DNA from: Corynebacterium jeikeium
Lineage (GTDB): Bacteria; Actinomycetota; Actinomycetes; Mycobacteriales; Mycobacteriaceae
Direction: 5' to 3'
DNA: 64,000 nt
Assembly: GCF_000738265.1 (NCBI RefSeq)
Contig: NZ_JFCQ01000028.1
Coordinates: 76,648 to 140,647, forward strand
Shown here: positions 53,982 through 62,562 of the stretch, in pieces
Layout: every line of letters starts with the position of its first letter
Position numbering within the stretch: the first letter of the stretch is position 1
Program-made: the position numbers and the translations under genes
The notes under the pieces: model-generated
The model's input: only the letters and a program-made list of their open reading frames with translations
What the model was told of the DNA's origin: nothing
The model's database searches: none

Positions 53982-55088
53982 CTATTGAAAAGCCTGGTTG
54001 CCGAGCTGCTGTGGGGCGGTGTGGTATTCGATCGGAGTCTCCGAGAAGTTGATGGGATTGCGGACACTGCGCATGCCCTCGATCTCCACGATCGGATCCA
54101 GGCCTAAGGATTCTGCGAACTCGAAGGCCTGCCTGATGTTGTTTACAGGGCCTGCGGGCACCCCGGCGGCGCGCAGTTTCTGGAACCATTCCTGGGCGCC
54201 GGCCCGCGCCAGCGCACCCTCGATGATCTCAGCCAACTCGGCACGGTGGGCGACACGGTCGCTGTTGGTGGTGAAGCGGGCGTCATCAATTAAGTCCTCG
54301 AGCCCCAGCACCCGACAGGTCCGGTGATACAGCGAGTCGTTGCCCGCGGCGATGGCGAGGTCGCCCTCCCGGGTTTTGAAGACCTGGTAGGGGGCGATGG
54401 ACGGGTGAGTGTTGCCCATGGCCTTACCGATCACGCCCGCGCCGACGAACGCGCTGGCCTGGTTGGCCAGGGAGGACAGCAGGGTGTGCAACAGGTTGAT
54501 CTCAATGTGCTGGCCCTTGCCGGTGGACGTGCGGGAATGCAGGGCGGCGAGGATTCCCATGCCCATGTGCAGGCCGGTGAGGACATCCACGAGAGCCACG
54601 CCGACCTTGACGGGGCGGCCTTCCTCGCCGTTGATGGACATGAGGCCACCGACGGCCTGCACCATCAGGTCGTAACCGCCGATGTCCGCACCCTTGCCGG
54701 AGCCAAAGCCGGAGAGGGAGGCGTAAATCAGCCCCTCGTTGTGCTGGCGGAGCGTTTCGTAGTCCAGACCCATGCGCTGCATCGTGCCGGGGCGGAAGTT
54801 CTCCACTAGGATGTCGGCCTCTTCGGCGATGCGGCGGGCCTGCTGGCGGCCCTCTTCGGTGGAGAGGTCGATTTCCACGGACTTCTTGTTGCGGTTCACA
54901 CCGGCGAAGTAGGTGGACATGCCCTGCGCGTTGACGGGCGGCGCCCACGAGCGAGTGTCATCGCCGACGCCAGGGCGCTCAATCTTGATGACCTGTGCGC
55001 CCATGTCCGCCAGCATCATGGTCGCATAGGGGCCGGCGAGGACGCGGGAGAAATCGGCCACGACGATGCCTTCGAGGGGGGAACCCAT
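53982..55088 (-). CDS. Family III CoA-transferase (CaiB/BaiF)
   Basis: A 368-residue CoA-transferase. The N-terminal GIVVADFSRVLAGPYATMMLADMGAQVIKIERPGVGDDTR and the ENFRPGTMQRMGLDYETL region are classic, and the catalytic aspartate lies in GGYDLMVQA. Together with the acyl-CoA dehydrogenase gene 63 bases upstream it resembles the glutarate module in which a succinyl-CoA:glutarate CoA-transferase feeds glutaryl-CoA dehydrogenase. That substrate is inferred. Confidence 0.88.
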   Translation of the reverse strand: MGSPLEGIVVADFSRVLAGPYATMMLADMGAQVIKIERPGVGDDTRSWAPPVNAQGMSTYFAGVNRNKKSVEIDLSTEEGRQQARRIAEEADILVENFRPGTMQRMGLDYETLRQHNEGLIYASLSGFGSGKGADIGGYDLMVQAVGGLMSINGEEGRPVKVGVALVDVLTGLHMGMGILAALHSRTSTGKGQHIEINLLHTLLSSLANQASAFVGAGVIGKAMGNTHPSIAPYQVFKTREGDLAIAAGNDSLYHRTCRVLGLEDLIDDARFTTNSDRVAHRAELAEIIEGALARAGAQEWFQKLRAAGVPAGPVNNIRQAFEFAESLGLDPIVEIEGMRSVRNPINFSETPIEYHTAPQQLGNQAFQ

Positions 55089-55151
55089 GTGTGCCTTTCT
55101 GGTTGGGAGCGGGGCGGGGAGTGGGTTGGGGTAGGGGCTGGGCTGCTTGGC

Positions 55152-56318
55152 TTAGCGGAATGCGCCCTTGCCGGTAAGGGCCTGGCCGATGATTAGCTGG
55201 TGCATCTCGGCGGTGCCCTCGTAGGTCAGCACGGACTCCAGGTTGTTGGCGTGGCGCAACGGCGAGTACTCCAAGGTGATGCCGGAAGCGCCCAGCAGGG
55301 TGCGGCACTCGCGGGCGATCTCCAGAGCCACGCGGGTGGAGTTCAGCTTGCCGACGGAAACCTGGTGCGGGGCGAGCTCACCCTTATCCTTCAGGCGGCC
55401 GAGCTGTAAGGCCAGCAGGACGGACTTGTTGAGTTCGACGGACATGTTGGCCAGCTTCGCCTGGGTGAGCTGGTAACTGGACAGAGACTTGCCGAACACC
55501 TCGCGGGTCTGGGTGTATTCGATGGCGGTTTCTAGGCTGTCGCGGGCGGCGCCCAGGGCACCCCAGATGATGCCGTAGCGGGCCTCGTTCAGGCAGGTCA
55601 GCGGGCCGCGGAGGGTATCGATCTTCGGCAGGCGCTGGGAATCCGGCACACGGCAGTTATCCAGCACGATCTCGCCGGTGATGGAGGCGCGCAGCGAGAG
55701 CTTCTTGTGGATCTCCGGGGCGGTGAAGCCCTCCATGCCCTTTTCCAGGATGAAGCCAGCAAAGCCATCCTCGGTGCGAGCCCACACGACGGCCACGTCG
55801 GCGACGGGGGAGTTGGTGATCCACATCTTGGTGCCGTTGAGGACCCACTCGTCGCCGTCGCGGGTTGCGCGCGTCTTCATGGACGCCGGGTCGGAGCCGG
55901 CATCGGGCTCCGTCAGGCCGAAGCATCCCAGGTACTCACCGGCGGCCATCTTGGGCAGGTACTTCTCCTTCTGCTCCTCGGAGCCCCAGTGGTGGATGGC
56001 GAACATGGCCAGGGAGCCCTGAACCGAGACGAAGGAGCGCAGGCCCGAATCCACTGCTTCGATTTCCATGCAGGCCAGGCCGTAGGCGACGGCGGAGGCG
56101 CCGGGGCACTCGTAGCCTTCCAGGTGCATGCCCAGTGCGCCGAGCTGTCCGAACTGCGGGCCGAGTTCCTTGGCGGGCAGGGTTCCTTTGTCGAACCACT
56201 CCTGCACGTTGGGCTTGAGGGATTTGTTGGCGAAGTCCGCCATGGCTTCTTGGAGCATGCGCTCCTCGTCGGAGAGCAGGCTGTTGAAGGAGGTGAGGTC
56301 CAGCGGGGAGGAAGTCAT
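55152..56318 (-). CDS. Acyl-CoA dehydrogenase, glutaryl-CoA dehydrogenase-like
   Basis: A 388-residue flavoenzyme. FAD/substrate motifs are GCFGLTEPDAGSDPASMKT and MWITNSPVADVAVVWART; the catalytic glutamate is in SVLTYEGTAEMHQLIIGQALTG, the position used by glutaryl-CoA and short-chain enzymes. EARYGIIWGALGAARDSLETAIEYTQTREVFGKSL is also typical of the glutaryl branch. It is first in a two-gene unit with the CoA-transferase. The upstream IclR regulator at 57391 is a candidate controller, though a NYN gene lies between. Confidence 0.87.
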   Translation of the reverse strand: MTSSPLDLTSFNSLLSDEERMLQEAMADFANKSLKPNVQEWFDKGTLPAKELGPQFGQLGALGMHLEGYECPGASAVAYGLACMEIEAVDSGLRSFVSVQGSLAMFAIHHWGSEEQKEKYLPKMAAGEYLGCFGLTEPDAGSDPASMKTRATRDGDEWVLNGTKMWITNSPVADVAVVWARTEDGFAGFILEKGMEGFTAPEIHKKLSLRASITGEIVLDNCRVPDSQRLPKIDTLRGPLTCLNEARYGIIWGALGAARDSLETAIEYTQTREVFGKSLSSYQLTQAKLANMSVELNKSVLLALQLGRLKDKGELAPHQVSVGKLNSTRVALEIARECRTLLGASGITLEYSPLRHANNLESVLTYEGTAEMHQLIIGQALTGKGAFR

Positions 56319-56578
56319 GCCAGTCAGTTCCTTACGTATATAGGTAGCACGATACTGATTTGCGTACCAATGAGTGTAAGGGAAGTGGTTTCGTTCCGAA
56401 AGGCTTTCGCGAAAACTTCTCTCGCTTCGCTAGGGAAAGTATGAGGTTTGGGGTTGCGTAAGGAGTAGCTCTGACTAAAATCAGTGTCATCAGCCCTAGC
56501 CGTTGACCCTCCATTGATCAGGAGAGTGCCGATGACTAGGGCTTTCATACTTCTGGGGGATGAGTGAAGGGGAGGAAG

Positions 56579-57316
56579 ATGGGGGCTCAGCTGCCAGTGG
56601 TGACTGCAATCTTGGTAGACGGAGGGTTCTACAGGAGACGAGCCAGGCGGCTCTTTGGAGACAAAGACCCTGCTGAAAGAGCTAACAAATTAGTGGAATA
56701 TTGCCGCCGTCATATCCGTACAGCAGAGGCAAACCTCTATCGAATCTTCTATTACGACTGTCAGCCGTCGGAAAGGGTCCTATTTCATCCGTTGACACAA
56801 GAGCAAGTCAATCTCGGTAAGAGTGAAGAATTCAGGTGGAACTCTGAATTTCTCAAAGAAATCGTCAAGAAGCGCAAGGTCGCCCTCCGTCGGGGCGAAG
56901 AATTGGAGACGCAGAACGGCTACATGCTGAAATCTGAGCCATTAAAGAAGCTGTGTCGCGGTGCGATGAGCGTCGATGATCTCCAGCTTAAGGATTTCTA
57001 TCTGGATATCACCCAAAAAGGCGTGGATATGAGGATCGGTCTCGATATAGCCACCATGGCAGAACGGGGCATTGTTACACAGATAATAATGATTTCAGGG
57101 GACAGCGATTTTGTACCTGCGGCGAAGCATGCTCGACGTGCGGGCATTGATTTCATTATCGATCCACTATGGGCACGTATTTCGGATAGCTTAAATGAAC
57201 ACGTTGACGGCGTTCGAGAATGTGTAAGGCGTCCGCCCCTAAACGAGGAAGATCCACTGCACGCCGAATTTTGTAAGAAGCGGCAATCACAGGATTCTGA
57301 TGGCTTGGAGTTGTGA
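56579..57316 (+). CDS. NYN-domain protein (LabA/DUF88 type), putative RNase
   Basis: A 245-residue protein of the PIN-like NYN fold. The metal-binding acidic residues are visible: ILVDGGFYRRR at the start, KGVDMRIGLDIATMA in the middle and MISGDSDFVPAAKHARRAGIDF. Such proteins are thought to cut RNA; some sit in defence or stress loci. The coding DNA is visibly more AT-rich than its neighbours, suggesting transfer. The ATG at 56579 follows GAAGGGGAGGA; the frame opens at a GTG at 56564. The 56319-56578 gap holds the acyl-CoA dehydrogenase promoter region and an 8-bp inverted repeat, AGCCCTAG/CTAGGGCT (56492-56543). Confidence 0.8.
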   Translation: MGAQLPVVTAILVDGGFYRRRARRLFGDKDPAERANKLVEYCRRHIRTAEANLYRIFYYDCQPSERVLFHPLTQEQVNLGKSEEFRWNSEFLKEIVKKRKVALRRGEELETQNGYMLKSEPLKKLCRGAMSVDDLQLKDFYLDITQKGVDMRIGLDIATMAERGIVTQIIMISGDSDFVPAAKHARRAGIDFIIDPLWARISDSLNEHVDGVRECVRRPPLNEEDPLHAEFCKKRQSQDSDGLEL

Positions 57317-57390
57317 CGTTCAGTAGCGAAACTAATTCTTTCGGCTATCGTTCTGTTTAGCTTTGCCGCCCCAAGCCGAAAGGACCCCCG

Positions 57391-58164
57391 ATGCCCGACG
57401 CGCCCCACCCCGAGTCCGCGCTGCGGTTCCCCTTTCCCGTCGACCAGCAGCCCGGCAGGTCTCACCACCGCACCGTCGACCGGATCGCGGACATTCTGGA
57501 GTTTGTGGCCCGCAACCCGCAGCCGCGCGGACTCACGGATATTTCCAAGGCTATCGGCGCGCCGGTGAGTTCCACCCAATCCCTGGTGAATGGCCTGGTC
57601 GCGGCCGGATACCTGGAGGAACGGGACAAGGCCTTCCGCCTGGGGCTCGCCCCGTATCTGCTGAGTACTCTCGCCGGTAGCCGCCCCGTGGATCAGGTCA
57701 CCCACGAGATGCTGGAAGACGTGGTGGAAGAGACGGGCTATATCGCCGTGTTGGCGTCATTGGTAGGCGACAATGTCTACTACCTCGACTATGCGCTGTC
57801 GGACCCCGAGTTCGAGTACCTGGCGCAAAACCGGCTGCAGCGCCCGCCACTCGAGACATCGGCGGGATGGGCGATCCTCTCCGGGCTGGGGTACGAGCAG
57901 GTGTGGGGGATTCTGGCTGCTTCCGAGAGTTCGCAGGAGACCATCAATAAGTTCCAGCGCTGGTACCCAGACATGCGCGCGACCGGCGAGTGCGTGGCCC
58001 CCGGCGTGGCTTTGAACGGCGCGGATGGTGTGGCCGTGCGCGTCGAGAGCCAGGGAGTGGCGGTGGCCTCGGTGTCCGTCATTGCCTCGACCGAGCAGAT
58101 CGCGCGCGACGCGGATCGGATTATTGAGGTTTTAAGACGCCACAGCGCCCGCTGGAACCGTTAG
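57391..58164 (+). CDS. IclR-family transcriptional regulator
   Basis: A 257-residue regulator with an N-terminal winged helix (TVDRIADILEFVARNPQPRGLTDISKAIGAPVSSTQSLVNGLVAAGYLE, residues ~29-77) and a C-terminal effector domain (ETGYIAVLASLVGDNVYYLD, MRATGECVAPGVALNGADGVAVRVES). IclR members commonly control catabolic operons nearby; the CoA-transferase/acyl-CoA dehydrogenase pair is the obvious candidate, but no operator can be named. Confidence 0.87.
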   Translation: MPDAPHPESALRFPFPVDQQPGRSHHRTVDRIADILEFVARNPQPRGLTDISKAIGAPVSSTQSLVNGLVAAGYLEERDKAFRLGLAPYLLSTLAGSRPVDQVTHEMLEDVVEETGYIAVLASLVGDNVYYLDYALSDPEFEYLAQNRLQRPPLETSAGWAILSGLGYEQVWGILAASESSQETINKFQRWYPDMRATGECVAPGVALNGADGVAVRVESQGVAVASVSVIASTEQIARDADRIIEVLRRHSARWNR

Positions 58165-58168
58165 CAGC

Positions 58169-58819
58169 TTAAGCTGAGTTCGTCGTTGAAGAAGTGGCGG
58201 TGATTCGCCAGTCCTCTCCCTGGGGGAGGGCGTGCAAGATGGTTTCAAAGGCGCTGGAGATTAGTGCGGGGCGAAAGCTTTCCGCGTAGTACGCCTCCTT
58301 GGAAACCTCTTTTCCACCGGAGAATGCGGTGATCTTCCCTCGTTGCTTCATGTGGTGACGAGAGATGGTCTGTTCGAGCGATTTGACGGAGCTGGCCCAA
58401 GGTTCGTCCTGTTCATATGCGTTGACGCTTCGCTCGCAAGCGGAGATAGCTTCGATATCGGAAACTGAAGGTATGCCGAAGTCGGAAATCGCGCTCATAC
58501 TGATGGAGTGGAGAGCTGAGAGCGCGGAACTTGGCAATGCGGAGTCCCACACGGCAAATAACGGGCGAAGAGGGAAGCGATCCTCTTTCGATCGCACGGT
58601 TAAGTGTGCGCGAATAGTCTGCAGATCTTCAATAGTGTCGTGGGTAGCATCATTAATTTCCCAAAGGCTAAGAGGGATTACCTTTCCGTCGGAATCGCCG
58701 GTGTAGGAAAAACCCAGGGATAATTCGGCCCAGCGAAACCGGTCGAAAAAGAGGTCGGGATCCACATTCTCTTCGGTGAAGGTGGATGCTTGCAGGATAA
58801 TGTAGCGATCTTTGTGCAT
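58169..58819 (-). CDS. Hypothetical protein
   Basis: A 216-residue soluble protein, no family recognised. It has no signal peptide, membrane span or repeated motif. It reads as a mixed alpha/beta protein (DRYIILQASTFTEENVDPDLFFDRFRWAEL near the start; ISSAFETILHALPQGEDWRI near the end). Base composition is lower in GC than flanking genes, like the NYN gene, so both may be recent arrivals around the IclR gene. It is convergent with iclR, with only four bases between their stops. Confidence 0.55.
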   Translation of the reverse strand: MHKDRYIILQASTFTEENVDPDLFFDRFRWAELSLGFSYTGDSDGKVIPLSLWEINDATHDTIEDLQTIRAHLTVRSKEDRFPLRPLFAVWDSALPSSALSALHSISMSAISDFGIPSVSDIEAISACERSVNAYEQDEPWASSVKSLEQTISRHHMKQRGKITAFSGGKEVSKEAYYAESFRPALISSAFETILHALPQGEDWRITATSSTTNSA

Positions 58820-58922
58820 GGGCTAAACGCTAATGGATGTTCTGCAGGTTGAACAGGTTTTGAGCACTAGGCGTTCTCTAGCGCTTTGGAGAGGAACGCT
58901 GTATCCGACGGGCGCGCCCAGC

Positions 58923-59138
58923 CTAAGCGGCTAACTCCGGCACCCACAGCACCAGCTCGGGCCACAGCAGGAAGGCCAGGGCGATGATGGCGATTTGATC
59001 CATGAAGAAGCCCAGGATCAGGTATACCGCGCCGATCAGAACTATGACGGCTAGTACGCCCAGGGCGGCGGCCTCCGCCGGGGTGATTATGTGGGGTAAA
59101 TCACACCGATATACGTAAATTGAGCGGAATAGACTCAA
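58923..59138 (-). CDS. Possible small membrane protein upstream of clpB
   Basis: About 71 residues if read from a TTG at 59138. The C-terminal ~55 residues are strongly hydrophobic, with two spans (AAALGVLAVIVLIGAVYLILGFFM and IAIIALAFLLWPELVLWV). No ATG or GTG is in frame near the hydrophobic part, and the TTG lies within an HspR operator of clpB, so the start is doubtful. It could be a real short membrane protein or a chance frame. Confidence 0.35.
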   Translation of the reverse strand: MSLFRSIYVYRCDLPHIITPAEAAALGVLAVIVLIGAVYLILGFFMDQIAIIALAFLLWPELVLWVPELAA

Positions 59139-59169
59139 GGTTGTGGTGGTTGAGTGAGGTGTACTCAAG
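59119..59169 (+). promoter_or_regulatory. clpB control region: two HAIR operators and a SigH-like promoter
   Basis: HAIR 1: TTGAGC-ggaatag-ACTCAA (59120-59138). HAIR 2: TTGAGT-gaggtgt-ACTCAA (59150-59168), an exact match to the consensus halves. Their centres are 30 bases apart, about three helical turns. GGAATA (59126-59131), 17 bases, then GTTGAG is a SigH-type promoter interwoven with both, so HspR would block it directly. Confidence 0.82.
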
Positions 59170-59226
59170 TAAAGTCGGGGGCGTGCAAGCGCGACCGGCA
59201 AGAAGCCGTAGGAGGTAGATGTAGAA

Positions 59227-61920
59227 ATGACGAGCTTCAACCCCACCACAAAGACTCAGTCTGCGATGCAGGCTGCACTCCAGGATGCCTCCGCCAAGGG
59301 CAACCCGGATATCCGCCCGGCGCATCTGCTCGTTGCGCTGCTCGAGCAGGAAGATTCCATCGCCCTGCCCGTACTGCAGGCCGCGGGCGTGCAACCGCAG
59401 ATTATTGCCACCAAAGCCAAGAACCTGGTCGCCGGATACCCCCAGGCCACCGGAAGCGAGATGGCGAACCCGCAGTTCAATCGCGACGCGCTGAACGCGC
59501 TGACCGCCGCGCAGGAGCTCGCTGAGCAGCTAGGCGACACCTACGTTTCCACCGAGGTTCTGCTGGCCGGTATCGCCAAGGGTAGTTCCGACGCGGCCAA
59601 GGTGATGCACGAGGCAGGCGCCACCTTCGAAGCCATCCGCGGCGCTTTCGAATCCGTTCGCGGCAACCGAAAAGTCACCACCGAGGAGCCGGAAGGCCAG
59701 TTCCAGGCGCTGGAGAAGTACTCCACCGACCTGACTGCACGTGCCCGCGAAGGCAAAATCGACCCAGTGATCGGGCGTGACCAGGAGATCCGGCGAGTCG
59801 TCCAGGTGCTCTCCCGTCGCACGAAGAACAACCCTGTGCTCATTGGAGAGCCTGGCGTCGGTAAAACAGCAATCGTCGAAGGCTTGGCCCGCCGCATCGT
59901 CGCTGGCGATGTGCCCGAATCCCTGCGTGGCAAGAAGCTCATCAGCCTGGACCTGGGCTCCATGGTCGCCGGCGCGAAATACCGCGGCGAATTCGAGGAG
60001 CGGCTGAAGGCTGTGCTGGACGAGATCAAGGAGGCCGACGGCGAAGTCATCACCTTCATCGACGAACTGCACACCATCGTCGGCGCCGGTGCAGGCGGCG
60101 ATTCCGCGATGGACGCGGGCAACATGATCAAGCCGCTGCTGGCCCGCGGCGAGCTGCGACTGGTCGGCGCGACGACGCTGGACGAGTACCGCAAGTACAT
60201 CGAAAAGGACGCCGCGCTGGAGCGCCGCTTCCAGCAGGTCTACGTCGGGGAGCCGACGACGGAGGACACGATCGGTATTCTGCGTGGCCTGAAGGAGCGC
60301 TACGAAGTACACCACGGCGTGCGCATCCAGGACTCTGCGCTGGTGGCAGCCGCGACCTTGTCGGACCGCTACATCACCAGCCGCTTCCTGCCGGATAAGG
60401 CGATTGACCTGGTGGACGAGGCTGCGTCTCGACTGCGTATGGAGATCGACTCGCGCCCCGAGGAGATCGACAACGTGGAGCGCGTCGTCCGCCGCCTCGA
60501 GATCGAAGAGATGGCGCTGGCGAAGGAAACCGACGCTGCGTCGAAGGACCGCCTCGAGCGCCTGCGCAGCGAGTTGGCCGACGAGAAGGAAAAGCTGGCC
60601 GGCCTGACCGCGCGCTGGGAAAACGAAAAGGGCAGCATTGATAGCTTGCGCGAGCTGAAGGAAGAGCTGGATAACCTGCGTCGCGAATCCGAGATCGCTG
60701 AGCGCGAGGGCGACTTCGCCAAGGTTGCCGAACTGCGCTACGGCCACATCCCGGACGTGGAGAAGAAGCTGGCCGCGGCCGAAGAGACCGTGGCCGAGCA
60801 GCAGGAAGGCATGATGCTGACTGAGGAGGTCACGCCGGATACGATCGCCGACGTGGTGTCCGCCTGGACCGGCGTGCCCGCGGGCAAGATGCTGCAGGGC
60901 GAGACCGAGAAGCTGCTGAACATGGAGCTTGTGCTGGGTGGCCGCGTAGTTGGCCAGAACAGTGCGGTCGACGCGGTGTCCGATGCGGTGCGCCGTGCGC
61001 GCGCCGGGGTAGCGGATCCGAACCGCCCGACCGGTTCCTTCCTGTTCCTGGGCCCGACGGGCGTGGGTAAGACGGAGCTGGCGAAGGCCCTGGCCGACTT
61101 CCTTTTCGATGACGAGACCGCCATGGTGCGCATCGACATGTCGGAGTACGGCGAGAAGCACTCCGTCGCCCGCCTGGTCGGTGCCCCTCCGGGATACGTT
61201 GGCTACGACGCTGGTGGTCAGCTGACCGAGGCAGTCCGGCGCCGCCCGTACACAGTGGTGCTGTTCGACGAGGTGGAGAAGGCCCACCCGGACGTGTTCG
61301 ACGTGCTGCTGCAGGTGCTGGACGAAGGTCGCCTGACTGACGGCCAGGGTAGGACCGTGGATTTCCGCAACACGATCCTGATCCTGACCTCGAACCTTGG
61401 CGCCGGCGGCACCGACGAGGAGGTTATGGAGGCTGTGAAGCGCGCCTTCAAGCCGGAGTTCATCAACCGACTGGATGACGTGCTGATCTTCGAGCCCCTG
61501 TCGTCTGACCAGCTGAAATCCATCGTGTCTATCCAGGTGGGCGCTCTGGCAGAGCGCCTTGCGGCCCGTCGTTTGACCCTGGATGTTACTGATGACGCCC
61601 AGTCCTGGCTGGCAGAGCACGGCTACGATCCTGCCTACGGCGCCCGGCCGCTACGCCGCCTGATCCAGAAGGCGATCGGCGACCAGCTGGCCAAGAAGCT
61701 GCTGGCTGGCGAGGTGCGCGATGGCGACACGGTGCGCGTGGACGTTGACCGCAGCGGCGAGGCTGGTGTGGCTGGTGGTAGTGCTGGTGTGGCTGGTGTG
61801 GCTGGTGGTAGTGCTGGTGTGGCTGGCGTGGCTGGCGGTGGTGCTGGTGTGGCTGGCGGTAGTGCTGGCGCTCCGGGGTTGGCCATCACTTCCCTGGGAG
61901 CCACCGACGGCGAGGCCTAA
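59227..61920 (+). CDS. clpB: ATP-dependent disaggregase ClpB (Hsp100)
   Basis: An 897-residue hexameric AAA+ protein that rescues aggregated proteins with DnaK/DnaJ. The N-domain is followed by NBD1 (Walker [10 protein letters not shown]; Walker [10 protein letters not shown]), the coiled-coil middle domain (~400-525), and NBD2 (Walker [21 protein letters not shown]). The C-terminus is odd: about 35 residues of VAGGSAG repeats, encoded by a short GC-rich DNA repeat (61761-61870), extend past the normal end. AGGAGG lies 14 bases before the ATG. A terminator lies 29 bases past the stop. Confidence 0.97.
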   Translation: MTSFNPTTKTQSAMQAALQDASAKGNPDIRPAHLLVALLEQEDSIALPVLQAAGVQPQIIATKAKNLVAGYPQATGSEMANPQFNRDALNALTAAQELAEQLGDTYVSTEVLLAGIAKGSSDAAKVMHEAGATFEAIRGAFESVRGNRKVTTEEPEGQFQALEKYSTDLTARAREGKIDPVIGRDQEIRRVVQVLSRRTKNNPVLIGEPGVGKTAIVEGLARRIVAGDVPESLRGKKLISLDLGSMVAGAKYRGEFEERLKAVLDEIKEADGEVITFIDELHTIVGAGAGGDSAMDAGNMIKPLLARGELRLVGATTLDEYRKYIEKDAALERRFQQVYVGEPTTEDTIGILRGLKERYEVHHGVRIQDSALVAAATLSDRYITSRFLPDKAIDLVDEAASRLRMEIDSRPEEIDNVERVVRRLEIEEMALAKETDAASKDRLERLRSELADEKEKLAGLTARWENEKGSIDSLRELKEELDNLRRESEIAEREGDFAKVAELRYGHIPDVEKKLAAAEETVAEQQEGMMLTEEVTPDTIADVVSAWTGVPAGKMLQGETEKLLNMELVLGGRVVGQNSAVDAVSDAVRRARAGVADPNRPTGSFLFLGPTGVGKTELAKALADFLFDDETAMVRIDMSEYGEKHSVARLVGAPPGYVGYDAGGQLTEAVRRRPYTVVLFDEVEKAHPDVFDVLLQVLDEGRLTDGQGRTVDFRNTILILTSNLGAGGTDEEVMEAVKRAFKPEFINRLDDVLIFEPLSSDQLKSIVSIQVGALAERLAARRLTLDVTDDAQSWLAEHGYDPAYGARPLRRLIQKAIGDQLAKKLLAGEVRDGDTVRVDVDRSGEAGVAGGSAGVAGVAGGSAGVAGVAGGGAGVAGGSAGAPGLAITSLGATDGEA

Positions 61921-61948
61921 TGACTGGTTATTAGCCTCTGACCTGCGC

Positions 61949-61984
61949 AAACGTCCCACCTGTTTCGGGTGGGGCGTTTTGCTC
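61949..61984 (+). terminator. Terminator after clpB
   Basis: AAACGTCCCACC (61949-61960) pairs with GGTGGGGCGTTT (61968-61979), with one unpaired position, and is followed by a T-rich stretch. The 9-mer CTGACCTGC (61938-61946) between stop and hairpin is the core of the inverted-repeat family, without its arms. Confidence 0.8.
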
Positions 61985-62002
61985 TGTTTTGGCAGAAGAG
62001 GC

Positions 62003-62080
62003 TTGTGGGGGGGTGGCGGGGTAGAGGGGTGCAGAGGGGTGTGGAGGAGGTGCGGAGGGGTGTGGAGGGGTGTGGAGGAG
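62003..62080 (+). repeat. G-rich direct repeats (GTGGAGGGG-like), left side
   Basis: Runs of four to seven G spaced by short TGTG/AGA units, for example GGGGGGGTGGCGGGGTAGA and GGGGTGTGGAGGGG. The tract could form a G-quadruplex. A related G-rich tract lies at about 62467-62535, so the two inverted-repeat elements are bracketed by G-rich DNA. Confidence 0.6.
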
Positions 62081-62084
62081 GAGA

Positions 62085-62206
62085 ATGTCGTTAGAACGGG
62101 AATGCGTCGGCGCCGTCGCTGGCTCTCTAGAATCCAAAACCTTCTGACCTGCACTTATGTGGTAATAAAAATGGACCCCACTAACGTATTCCCGTTCTAG
62201 CGACAT
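62085..62206 (+). repeat. CTGACCTGCA inverted-repeat element, copy E1
   Basis: The left arm ATGTCGTTAGAACGGGAAT (62085-62103) pairs with ATTCCCGTTCTAGCGACAT (62188-62206) over all 19 positions, one being G-U. The core CTGACCTGCA is at 62144-62153, 58 nt after the TGTC start; TAACGT (62182-62187) touches the right arm. An inner hairpin lies at 62104-62119. It is in the gap after the clpB terminator, same strand as clpB. Confidence 0.8.
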
Positions 62207-62241
62207 CTGCGGGTAAAGAAGTCCGATCTAGCGACATCTGC
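62197..62241 (+). repeat. Duplicated right end of element E1
   Basis: TCTAGCGACATCTGC occurs at 62197-62211 and again at 62227-62241. The second copy repeats the outer end of E1 without its partner arm, like a duplicated or leftover element end. Beyond it GGCGTCCA/TGGACGCC (62260-62299) makes another stem. Confidence 0.65.
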
Positions 62242-62310
62242 AGGCGTGCATGGGGGATTGGCGTCCAGGCTGTGTCGAACTGGTCCCAAGTTGGACGCCT
62301 CGGTGGGGTT

Positions 62311-62436
62311 AAGTGTCGGAAAAGTTGCAAAATGCTCGGAGGCGTACCGGCAAGAAGGACCTGAAAGCTCCCTGACCTGCATATTTACATTAATGACAAG
62401 TTATGCCAATAGCGTTCTGCAACTTTTCCGACATTT
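62311..62436 (+). repeat. CTGACCTGCA inverted-repeat element, copy E2
   Basis: TGTCGGAAAAGTTGCA (62314-62329) and TGCAACTTTTCCGACA (62418-62433) are perfect complements; three more pairs outward (one G-U) extend the stem to 62311/62436. The core CTGACCTGCA is at 62372-62381, 58 nt after TGTC, as in E1. TAGCGT (62410-62415) precedes the right arm. An inner hairpin with a one-base bulge lies at 62333-62352. The rest of the 61921-62562 gap shows no gene. Confidence 0.8.
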
Positions 62437-62562
62437 ACCAAAGGTGGAGTGCGGTTCCGGAGGTGCGAGGTGTGGCGGTGTGGAGGGGCGAGGTGTGGAG
62501 GGGCGAGGCGTGGGGCGGTGAGGCGGCGGGGTTGGGGGCGAATTGGCGCGTGGTGACTGGGA

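Noticed and set aside
61938-61946. CTGACCTGC beside the clpB stop as a fourth inverted-repeat element
   Set aside because: No TGTC end at the right distance and no paired arms; kept only as a possible remnant.
62271-62296. TCGAAC ... GTTGGAC as an SOS box
   Set aside because: Spacing and right half do not match TCGAAC-N4-GTTCGA.
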